The notes below the pieces were generated by a model that was not told the origin of the DNA, made no database searches, and saw nothing but the letters and a program-made list of their open reading frames with translations. The position numbers and the translations under genes are program-made. Positions 16,945-24,031 of a stretch of 64,000 bases of DNA are shown piece after piece. The DNA comes from Altererythrobacter xiamenensis (lineage in GTDB: Bacteria; Pseudomonadota; Alphaproteobacteria; Sphingomonadales; Sphingomonadaceae): NCBI RefSeq assembly GCF_900177715.1, contig NZ_FXWG01000002.1:930001-994000 (forward strand), read 5' to 3'. Position 1 is the first letter of the stretch. Each line of letters opens with the position of its first letter.

Positions 16945-18288
16945 ATGGCCGACAACTCCAGCAATCCGACCGACGACCCGCTTGGTGCCGTCGACACCCC
17001 TACGCCGCGCCGCAAGCCCAAGCCCGAAGTGACCACCATCGGCGGGCGCGAACTGAAGCCCTCGACCCTCATGATGGGGCACGGTTTCGACCCGGCGCTG
17101 TCCGAAGGCTCGCTCAAGGCCCCGATCTTCCTCACCTCGACCTTCGCGTTCGAGAATGCTGCGGCGGGCAAGCGCCACTTCGAAGGTATCACCGGCAAGC
17201 GTCCGGGCGGGGCCGAGGGCCTCGTCTATTCGCGCTTCAATGGACCCAATCAGGAAATCCTCGAAGATCGCCTTGCCATCTGGGACGGCGCCGAAGACGC
17301 GCTGTGCTTTTCCTCCGGCATGTCGGCCATCGCCACGTTGATGCTGGCGGCCTGCAACACCGGCGACGTCATCGTGCACTCCGGCCCACTATACGCTGCG
17401 AGCGAAGGCTTCGTTTCGAAGGTCATGGCGAAGTTCGGCGTAAGCTATGTCGATTTTCCGGCTGGCGCGACCCGCGAAGAGCTCGACGAAGTCATGGCCA
17501 AGGCCAAGGCACTCGCCGAGAAGCAAGGTGGTCAGGTTCAGCTGATCTATCTCGAAAGCCCGGCAAACCCGACCAATGCACTGGTCGATATCGAGGCGGT
17601 GCGCGATGCGCGTGACGCGGCTTTCGATCCCGACCTCACGCCGATCGCGATCGACAACACCTTCCTCGGCCCGCTGTGGCAGCGTCCGCTCGATCACGGC
17701 GCGGACCTCGTGGTGTACTCCCTTACGAAGTATGTCGGCGGCCATTCCGACCTTGTCGCGGGCAGCGTTTGCGGAGCCAAGCGCTGGATCGATGCGATCC
17801 GTGCGCTGCGCAACACGATGGGCGGTATCGCCGACCCGAATACCGCATGGATGCTCTTGCGGTCGCTCGAAACGGTAGAGCTGCGGATGGAGCGGGCTGG
17901 CAAGAATGCCGAGAAAGTGTGCGAGTTCCTGCGCGGCCACCCTAAGGTCGAAGGGCTCGGCTATCTCGGATTCATCGAAGACGAGCGTCAGCAGGACATC
18001 TACAACCGCCATTGCACCGGTGCGGGCAGCACGTTCTCGGTCTTCATCAAGGGCGGAGAGGCGGAGTGTTTCAAATTCCTCGATGCGCTCACAATCGCCA
18101 AGCTCGCGGTGAGCCTCGGCGGCACCGAAACGCTTGCCAGCCATCCCGCCAGCATGACGCACCTGTCCGTGCCCGACGAACGCAAGGCCGCGCTCGGCAT
18201 CACCGACAATCTGGTGCGCATCAGTATCGGTATCGAGGATCCGGACGATCTGATCGCCGATTTCGAGCAGGCACTGGCGAAAGTCTAG
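16945..18288 (+). CDS. Cystathionine gamma-synthase/methionine gamma-lyase family PLP enzyme
   Basis: This 447-residue protein belongs to the Cys/Met-metabolism PLP family. It has YSRFNGPNQEILEDRLA, the SSGMSAIATLML cofactor phosphate region, YLESPANPTNALVDIE, the IDNTFLGPLWQRPLDHGADL block, the PLP lysine in SLTKYVGGHSDLVAGS (about residue 261), and LGGTETLASHPASMTHL near the end. The N-terminal 30 residues are a polar extension. The reaction (gamma-replacement or gamma-lyase) cannot be settled from sequence alone. A structured leader precedes it, consistent with regulation by sulfur amino acids. Confidence 0.88.
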   Translation: MADNSSNPTDDPLGAVDTPTPRRKPKPEVTTIGGRELKPSTLMMGHGFDPALSEGSLKAPIFLTSTFAFENAAAGKRHFEGITGKRPGGAEGLVYSRFNGPNQEILEDRLAIWDGAEDALCFSSGMSAIATLMLAACNTGDVIVHSGPLYAASEGFVSKVMAKFGVSYVDFPAGATREELDEVMAKAKALAEKQGGQVQLIYLESPANPTNALVDIEAVRDARDAAFDPDLTPIAIDNTFLGPLWQRPLDHGADLVVYSLTKYVGGHSDLVAGSVCGAKRWIDAIRALRNTMGGIADPNTAWMLLRSLETVELRMERAGKNAEKVCEFLRGHPKVEGLGYLGFIEDERQQDIYNRHCTGAGSTFSVFIKGGEAECFKFLDALTIAKLAVSLGGTETLASHPASMTHLSVPDERKAALGITDNLVRISIGIEDPDDLIADFEQALAKV

Positions 18289-18316
18289 AGGATTTGGCGT
18301 GCGGTCGTCGCCTTCG

Positions 18317-20095
18317 TCAGGCGGCGACCTTCAAGCAGTTGCGGCCGGAACGTTTCGCTTCGTACAGCGCGTTGTCGGCTGCCTGCAGCAACCAGGTTTC
18401 GTCTGCCCCTTCGACAGTGGTAGCCATTCCGAAACTTCCGGTGACAGGAAGGCCATCCATTTCTTCCCAGACCTTTTCCTGCAATCGGAGCCGCACGAGT
18501 TCCACCAGTTCGTGCGCCCTGACTTCGGATAATCCCGGGAAGAGGAAGAGAAATTCCTCACCGCCCAATCGGCCGACAAAGCCATTCTCTCGTATGGTTT
18601 CGCGGCAGATGGTGGCGACCTTGCGCAAGACCTGGTCGCCCATGGCGTGCCCGTGTTGATCGTTGATCGATTTGAAGTGATCGATATCGAGAATGGCGAT
18701 CGGCATGATCCGGCCCGTCTCCGCGCAATCGGCCAGATTCGCGGATAGAAGATCGAGGATCTTGCGGCGATTGTTCAGGCCCGTCAGCTGGTCGGTTTCT
18801 GCCAGCAGTCGCGCGGCAAAGGCTTCCGCTTCCGCGACCTTCTTTGCCGCCTGCAGATCTTCGAGCGCCATGACCCGCTCGGTGACGTCCTGGAAAGTAC
18901 CGAACAGAGCCGTCGTGCGGCCGTGCTCGTCGACCTCACGCATGAGTATGGATTCGACATGGCGGATCGTTCCGTCTCTGCGCACGATCCTGGGCGTGCC
19001 GTAGATGGTTCCGCCATGTTCGATACAGTGCTCGAGCTTTCTGAAGGCCTGGTCGCGGTCTTCGGGATGGAAGAATTCGCGAGTTAGCTTGACCGTCGGT
19101 TTCTGACTGCTGGGCAAGCCGTAGATGCGGTAAATCCCTTCCGACCAGACGATGATCTTCGTTCGCATGTCCATGCGCCAGCGCCCGAAATTGGCGAGCT
19201 CTTCCGCCGTCGCCAGCAGGTCGCGATTGGTCTTGAGGCGGCGCATCAGGTCACGTCCCTCGTTCCGGAGCGCAGCCAGAGGCAGGCAGACCGAGATGAT
19301 GACGAGGAGATAGAACTGGAAGAAATTGACCAGTTCCGCTTGTGACTTGCCGATTGGATTGAGGGCGTAGGTATCGAAGGCAAGAGTATAGCTGCCTACG
19401 GTGGCAATACTCGCAATACAGGCCGCAGCGCCGATAGGACCCAGCCGGTGCGTCACCAGAACGGCACCTGCAAACGGTACGAAAAGCAGCGGATAGGAAG
19501 CCTGTGTCGCTACGAACCAGGTTACCGCCATGACCAGGGCGAGCAGTCCGAAGGCCTCGGCGCCGTAGGCTGTTGTCCAGCGGGCCCGGTTCTCCTGGAT
19601 TTCGCGCGCAACGGTAACAATCATGGGCGCTACAGTCAGCGTCCCAAGCCCCAGGGTCGCGCTCCAGTTGAGAAACTCGGTCAAGGTCCAACCCATCCCG
19701 GCGAGAAAAATGATCGCGCAGTTGGCCGCAACGCCGGCTACCGTGGCGAGGCAGAAGCGCCCCAGATCAGCCGTCGTCGAAAAAGCGCGCTGCGTGGCAA
19801 ACCTGCCGAAGATCAGGGCGCAGACCAATGCGTGGACGAGATTTGCAGCTATGTGGATCGCGACACTGCCTGGACCCATGCCGACCACCCAGCCGCCCAC
19901 GACGCTGACCAGGCAGAAGAGGATCGCAACGACAGGCCATTGGTTCTGCCGCGTCAGCAGGAAGGTGGCGACGAATATTCCCGCCGTCGGCCAGACCATG
20001 GCCAACCCTTCCATATTGACGGCCCAGCGATAGATGGTCACGCCAGCAATGAAATAGGCGAGCGCGGCCACGACCGGCCAGGTGCCCGGTTGCAT
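18317..20095 (-). CDS. Membrane diguanylate cyclase (MASE1-like, PAS, GGDEF)
   Basis: The 592-residue protein has an N-terminal sensor of about eight membrane segments (residues 1-270, MASE1-like), a PAS domain with a PAC motif (about 290-410), and a C-terminal GGDEF domain. The active-site loop is GRLGGEEF (about residue 507), an allowed variant of GGDEF, with DIDHFKSINDQHGHAMGD upstream. It should make cyclic di-GMP from two GTP. The inhibitory I-site RxxD that normally lies five residues before the loop reads RENG here, so product inhibition may be missing. It converges with the PLP-enzyme gene. Confidence 0.92.
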   Translation of the reverse strand: MQPGTWPVVAALAYFIAGVTIYRWAVNMEGLAMVWPTAGIFVATFLLTRQNQWPVVAILFCLVSVVGGWVVGMGPGSVAIHIAANLVHALVCALIFGRFATQRAFSTTADLGRFCLATVAGVAANCAIIFLAGMGWTLTEFLNWSATLGLGTLTVAPMIVTVAREIQENRARWTTAYGAEAFGLLALVMAVTWFVATQASYPLLFVPFAGAVLVTHRLGPIGAAACIASIATVGSYTLAFDTYALNPIGKSQAELVNFFQFYLLVIISVCLPLAALRNEGRDLMRRLKTNRDLLATAEELANFGRWRMDMRTKIIVWSEGIYRIYGLPSSQKPTVKLTREFFHPEDRDQAFRKLEHCIEHGGTIYGTPRIVRRDGTIRHVESILMREVDEHGRTTALFGTFQDVTERVMALEDLQAAKKVAEAEAFAARLLAETDQLTGLNNRRKILDLLSANLADCAETGRIMPIAILDIDHFKSINDQHGHAMGDQVLRKVATICRETIRENGFVGRLGGEEFLFLFPGLSEVRAHELVELVRLRLQEKVWEEMDGLPVTGSFGMATTVEGADETWLLQAADNALYEAKRSGRNCLKVAA

Positions 20096-20310
20096 CTCTT
20101 ATTTCTGCTGACCAAAACTCATGCGTGCTTTTTTAAGGAGCGCGCGTTCAAAACTTGTAAAAAGAGCGTTAACCGCACTTTATGGAACTCCCGATGGCCG
20201 GGGTTAACCATGCTGCCATGTCCATTCTGCCCGGGTATTCACCGGATTTTCTGGTCATGCCGCATTCCCGCGCTTAACCTTAGTTCCTGGCCGCAAGGGA
20301 GCAGCGCAGG

Positions 20311-21162
20311 ATGAGCAGCAAACCGGTTTTTCTCGTCATCGGCGCGGGCGCCGGCATCGGTGGCCACGTTGCCGCGCGCTTTGCGGCAGGCGGCTATCAC
20401 GCCGTTCTGGCGCGGCGCAGCGATGAGGCCGGGCTTGCGCGCCTCGTGGGACAGATCGAGGATGCTGGTGGCTCGGCCAGCGGCACGTTGCTCAACGCCG
20501 CCGAGGACGGCGCAATCGAAGAATTGGTCGAGCGCATCGAGCGCGACATCGGACCGATCGAGGGCGCGCTCTACAATCTCGGGGCGCAGATCGGGAACCG
20601 TGCGCTGGAGGATACACCGCACCGCACCTTCGAGCTTGGCTGGAGGCTCGGCTGTTTCGGACTCTATCGCCTCGCCCACGCCATCTTCCCTTCGATGGTC
20701 GAACGCGCAAAGGACGGACCTCATGGCACGCTGCTTGTGACCTCGGCTACCGCGGCGGTGCGGGGGAACGCCGGCCAGCATAGCCATGCGGCGGCCATGG
20801 CCGGACGGCGCATGCTGTGCCAGACGCTCAATGCGGAGTTCGCGCCCAAGGGTATCCATGTCGCGCACATTGTTGTCGATGGGGCGGTGAACTCACCCGA
20901 CACGCTAGGCAAGCTGCTGGGCGACAAGTGGGAGACGTTCAAGTCGATGAAGGGCGAGCATGGGATGATCGAACCCGCCGCACTCGCCGAGACTTACTGG
21001 CACCTCGCTCAACAGCCGCGCAATTGCTGGACGCATGAGATCGACCTGCGCCCGCATAATGACGTCCCCTGGTGGAACGACAATCCCAACCCCCAGATCG
21101 ATGCGACCGCCGGAGGCAAGGGCTTTGCCGGCCCAGAGACCGGATCATCGGGCATAGGCTAA
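20311..21162 (+). CDS. SDR-family protein lacking the YxxxK catalytic motif
   Basis: The 283-residue product has a Rossmann start (VIGAGAGIGGHVAARFAAGG) and the order of elements of a short-chain dehydrogenase. After the strand with TSATAAVRGNAGQHSHAAAM, where Tyr-x-x-x-Lys should follow, it reads HSHAAAMAGRRM, with no Tyr/Lys pair. It may therefore be a non-classical SDR or a binding protein. Three TTAACC sites precede it. Its stop overlaps the remnant of a sigma-factor gene on the other strand. Confidence 0.8.
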   Translation: MSSKPVFLVIGAGAGIGGHVAARFAAGGYHAVLARRSDEAGLARLVGQIEDAGGSASGTLLNAAEDGAIEELVERIERDIGPIEGALYNLGAQIGNRALEDTPHRTFELGWRLGCFGLYRLAHAIFPSMVERAKDGPHGTLLVTSATAAVRGNAGQHSHAAAMAGRRMLCQTLNAEFAPKGIHVAHIVVDGAVNSPDTLGKLLGDKWETFKSMKGEHGMIEPAALAETYWHLAQQPRNCWTHEIDLRPHNDVPWWNDNPNPQIDATAGGKGFAGPETGSSGIG

Positions 21163-21260
21163 GCCTCCGCCATCGCATCCTTGAGTTTCGTCAGAGCCTG
21201 TCCGCGCAACTGATGGATGCGCGGGACGCTCACCTCAAGCACCTGAGAGATCTCGGTGAG
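21159..21260 (-). pseudogene. Sigma-28 (FliA-like) C-terminal remnant
   Basis: The minus strand from 21260 to 21159 encodes 33 residues, LTEISQVLEVSVPRIHQLRG followed by QALTKLKDAMAEA and a TAG stop. This is the helix-turn-helix of sigma region 4 with the normal C-terminus of flagellar-type sigma factors. Upstream the frame continues only with unrelated sequence, and no start is present. A shift between ...DNDNRSL and LTEIS (a CTCAGTTCTC duplication near 21265) suggests a small insertion. The rest of the gene is missing. It is likely the decayed end of a fliA-like gene. Confidence 0.5.
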
Positions 21261-21428
21261 AACTGAGCGAGCGGTTATCGTTGTCCGGTATATTCCTTCG
21301 CGTCATTTCCTCTTCGCCCAACACTAAACTCACGTATTTCCTTAGCTTGATGGTAAAGTACTCCACAGTTCGCGGAGCTAATTCCTGCCGAGAAGTCGCA
21401 GCCTTGGGGCGCCTCACACGCATTCATT
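21261..21428. other. Gap without a recognisable gene
   Basis: Short minus-strand frames are open here, and one (about 21423-21290) contains APRTVEYFTIKLRK, faintly like a LuxR helix-turn-helix, but it has no support from length or start signals. I see no terminator or RNA. Confidence 0.4.
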
Positions 21429-22931
21429 TCAACTGGCCCGGCAGTGCTTCTCGATATAGTCGGCATGGCTTGGCAGTCCGGCGACGGCACGCTCGATGAT
21501 CTGGCGGACGTCCCCAAGGAAACTGCCAAGCTGCTCATCCGAAAGCTTATCCGCCATCGGATTGTAATCCTGCGGCATGATGCCTTGTCCCAGCATCACC
21601 TGCGCCCAGCTCGCATCGCGGAACAGGTCGTCCGCGTCGCGCCCGATCCGTCCGGATGCGGCGAACAGTTCCATCTTGTGACGCAGCGGCTCGGGCACGT
21701 CCATGTGCTTGCAATAGCGCCAGAACTCGGAATCCTCGCGGTCGGTCTGGTGGTAGTGCAGGATGAGGAAGTCGCGGATCTGCTCGAATTCGGCCACGGT
21801 GCGGCGGTTGTATTCATCGCGGTCGGCATCGCGAATGCGCTCGCGCGGGAACAGCTCTATCAGGCGCCCGACGTTCGACTGGATTAAGTGGATGCTGGTG
21901 GACTCGAGTGGTTCGAGGAACCCGCTGGATAGCCCGATCGCGACGCAATTGTGCGACCAGAAGGCCTCGCGCCGTCCGGTGGTGAAGCGGATCGGGCGCG
22001 GATCGCCTGTTGCCGGCGTGTCGAGATTGTCGAGCAGGATCGTCGCCGCTTCGTCATCCGACAGGAACTCGCTGCAATAGACATGGCCGTTTCCGGTGCG
22101 ATGCTGGAGCGGAATGCGCCACTGCCATCCAGCGGTTCGCGCGGTCGCGCGGGTAAAGGGCGGCAGGTCGGGCAGGCGCTCGCTCGGCACCGCTTGTGCG
22201 CGGTTGCACGGAAGCCATTTGGACCAGTCCCGATATTCGACGCCCAGTTCCGACCCAAGCAGCAACGAGCGAAAACCGGTGCAATCGATAAAGAAATCGC
22301 CTTCGATCTTGGCGCCCCTATCCAGCGTGATCGCCGCGATATCCCCGCTCTCGCCGTCGCGTTCTACCGACTGGACGATGCCTTCCGTACGCGTGACGCC
22401 GTTGGTCTCGGAAAAATGCCGCAGATAACGCGCATAAAGCCCGGCATCGAAGTGATATGCGTAGGCAAGCCCGGTCATCGATGTCTTTCCGACCCGATCG
22501 AGATGCGCAAACTTGCCTTGCTGAGCGGCTAGCTGGTGCAGCGAGTAGTGCCACAGCGACTTGTCGCCGCCCTGCATCGCCTGCCGCCGCCAGTAATGGT
22601 GGAAGTGCACATTGCCGAGGTTAATCCCGGCATCGCCGAATGTGTGGAGGTAGCGTGAACCGATCTGCGACCAGTCGACGAACTCGATTCCCAGCTTGAA
22701 CGTGCCGTTGGTCTGCCTGACGAAATCCGCCTCGTCGAAGCCGAGGATCGTGTTGAGGCGGATGATCTGCGGAATGGTCGCCTCGCCCACGCCGACTGTG
22801 CCGATCGTCTCGGACTCGACCAGTTCGATCGACAGCCTCGGCCCGATGAGGCGGGAGAATGCGGCAGCCGCAATCCATCCGGCGGTTCCCCCGCCGACGA
22901 TGACCAGTTTCCGTATGCCTTGCTCTCCCAT
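21429..22931 (-). CDS. Flavin-dependent (tryptophan-type) halogenase 1
   Basis: The 500-residue protein belongs to the tryptophan-halogenase family. It has the FAD motif IVGGGTAGW (residues 11-19), the GWQWRIP motif (268-274) that keeps flavin halogenases from acting as monooxygenases, Lys79 in TFKLGIEFVDW at the same number as the catalytic Lys79 of PrnA/RebH, and a glutamate in EPLESTS (Glu343) matching PrnA Glu346. The residues needed for chlorination or bromination are present. Members of this group often stand beside TonB receptors in Caulobacterales and Xanthomonadales, with substrates mostly unknown. It follows the DUF6445 gene by 12 bases, so both are probably one transcript, divergent from the TonB receptor. 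Confidence 0.9.
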   Translation of the reverse strand: MGEQGIRKLVIVGGGTAGWIAAAAFSRLIGPRLSIELVESETIGTVGVGEATIPQIIRLNTILGFDEADFVRQTNGTFKLGIEFVDWSQIGSRYLHTFGDAGINLGNVHFHHYWRRQAMQGGDKSLWHYSLHQLAAQQGKFAHLDRVGKTSMTGLAYAYHFDAGLYARYLRHFSETNGVTRTEGIVQSVERDGESGDIAAITLDRGAKIEGDFFIDCTGFRSLLLGSELGVEYRDWSKWLPCNRAQAVPSERLPDLPPFTRATARTAGWQWRIPLQHRTGNGHVYCSEFLSDDEAATILLDNLDTPATGDPRPIRFTTGRREAFWSHNCVAIGLSSGFLEPLESTSIHLIQSNVGRLIELFPRERIRDADRDEYNRRTVAEFEQIRDFLILHYHQTDREDSEFWRYCKHMDVPEPLRHKMELFAASGRIGRDADDLFRDASWAQVMLGQGIMPQDYNPMADKLSDEQLGSFLGDVRQIIERAVAGLPSHADYIEKHCRAS

Positions 22932-22943
22932 GCGCGTCTTTCT

Positions 22944-23834
22944 TCAGGATTGCGGTGGCGGACGCAAGAATGCGTTGATCGTGTAACGGCCCTTGCGCGG
23001 GTCGGGGGAGAGCGACGCGTCATTGTCGATCACGCCGCTGTGCAGCAGATTGCCGCGATAGAAGACCGCCTGGTTGAAGGTGCCCGGCGTCTGGTACGTG
23101 CGGGTGAAATGCGGCGCGCCATCGGTGATGTAGCGACGGGGCGGCAGGCCAGTCCGCGCAACGTCCGCTTCGAGTGCAGCCTTGTATCGCGGGAAGGTTT
23201 TTGCGGTCAGCGCATCGAGTCCGGTGGAATTGTGCTGGAAGAAAGCCGTCCCGCCATGAGGGGTGTGATCGAGATAGAGCATCATCGCGAACTGATCGGG
23301 GTCGGTGCCGTCGACATGCGGGAAACACTGGATTGGCTGCAAGTCACCCGGCGGGGTCGAAACGATCGAATGCCATGCGATCATCGACCATGCGCCTTGG
23401 GGGTAACCGAAGGTTTGCGAGAGCACGGGCGACAGTGCCGCCGACCATGCTTCGAGAACTTCAGGATCGAGCGCCGCGCGGAGCCCTGGATATTGCGGAG
23501 TAATCTTTGCAAAATTTTGCAAAGTTGCATCGTCAATCACCTCGTCCGGCGATTTGAGAAAGCCGTCGATCGCCAGGTATGCATGTGCACCGGATGCAAA
23601 ATGTCCGACCTCGAACTGGCCCGTCTGGATCGCGTAGCAACTCATATCGATGAATGTTCTGCCTGCAATTCCCACCCGGCGCAATGCCTGGAGAATCACG
23701 GCTCCGCGCTCGTCGGCCGACGGAATATCAAGGCAAGCAACTGATCTAAAGGCCGGAATCTGCGTGGCAAAATATCGCTGCGTGATCTGATGCCCGGTTA
23801 TCCGATCGCGCGGGTTTTGTGGCTCGCGTGACAC
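22944..23834 (-). CDS. DUF6445-family protein, 2OG-oxygenase-like residue pattern
   Basis: The product has about 296 residues from a GTG at 23834, which I prefer because the codons upstream (to an ATG at 23939) look non-coding and overlap an operator; the start is uncertain. The family commonly accompanies tryptophan halogenases and TonB receptors. I see the metal-site pattern of Fe(II)/2-oxoglutarate oxygenases: CFPHVDGTD (H173, D175), then YRGNLLHSGV (H265) and RYTINAFL (R283, 18 residues after the histidine), within a region predicted to be beta-rich. This is inference and needs a profile search. A perfect 20-bp palindrome lies inside the gene at 23505-23524. Confidence 0.75.
   Translation of the reverse strand: MSREPQNPRDRITGHQITQRYFATQIPAFRSVACLDIPSADERGAVILQALRRVGIAGRTFIDMSCYAIQTGQFEVGHFASGAHAYLAIDGFLKSPDEVIDDATLQNFAKITPQYPGLRAALDPEVLEAWSAALSPVLSQTFGYPQGAWSMIAWHSIVSTPPGDLQPIQCFPHVDGTDPDQFAMMLYLDHTPHGGTAFFQHNSTGLDALTAKTFPRYKAALEADVARTGLPPRRYITDGAPHFTRTYQTPGTFNQAVFYRGNLLHSGVIDNDASLSPDPRKGRYTINAFLRPPPQS
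23505..23524. promoter_or_regulatory. Perfect 20-bp palindrome inside the DUF6445 gene
   Basis: CTTTGCAAAATTTTGCAAAG is identical to its reverse complement. It lies within coding sequence (codons for LQNFAKI). It is much more AT-rich than its surroundings and has the form of a LacI- or similar-family operator, but its spacing differs from the 16-bp motif near the promoters. Confidence 0.35.
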
Positions 23835-23928
23835 ATTTTTCACTCTTCGCTGTGGAGCTATGCAGACGGTGTCTCGCGCAAAAATCAGCCAAATTATTGA
23901 TTTATTGGGCGAAAATTCACCCGACTTG

Positions 23929-23944
23929 TGCATACGCATGCGCA
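23929..23944. promoter_or_regulatory. Operator-like 16-bp motif upstream of the TonB receptor
   Basis: TGCATACGCATGCGCA lies between the divergent DUF6445 and TonB receptor genes, about 90 bases before the receptor start. Its reverse complement matches the motif at 33026-33041 at 13 of 16 positions. The form suits the LacI-family regulator encoded in this locus. Confidence 0.5.
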
Positions 23945-24031
23945 GCTTTTCTGCATTTACGAAAACGTGATTTGCCGTTATGAAAAAAGATGCAAAATAT
24001 GGACTCAGAGGGTCTGATGGGGAGGTTTGAA

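Noticed and set aside
21275-21423. LuxR-type regulator suggested by PRTVEYFTIKLRK
   Set aside because: The similarity covers only about a dozen residues and the frame is short and unsupported.
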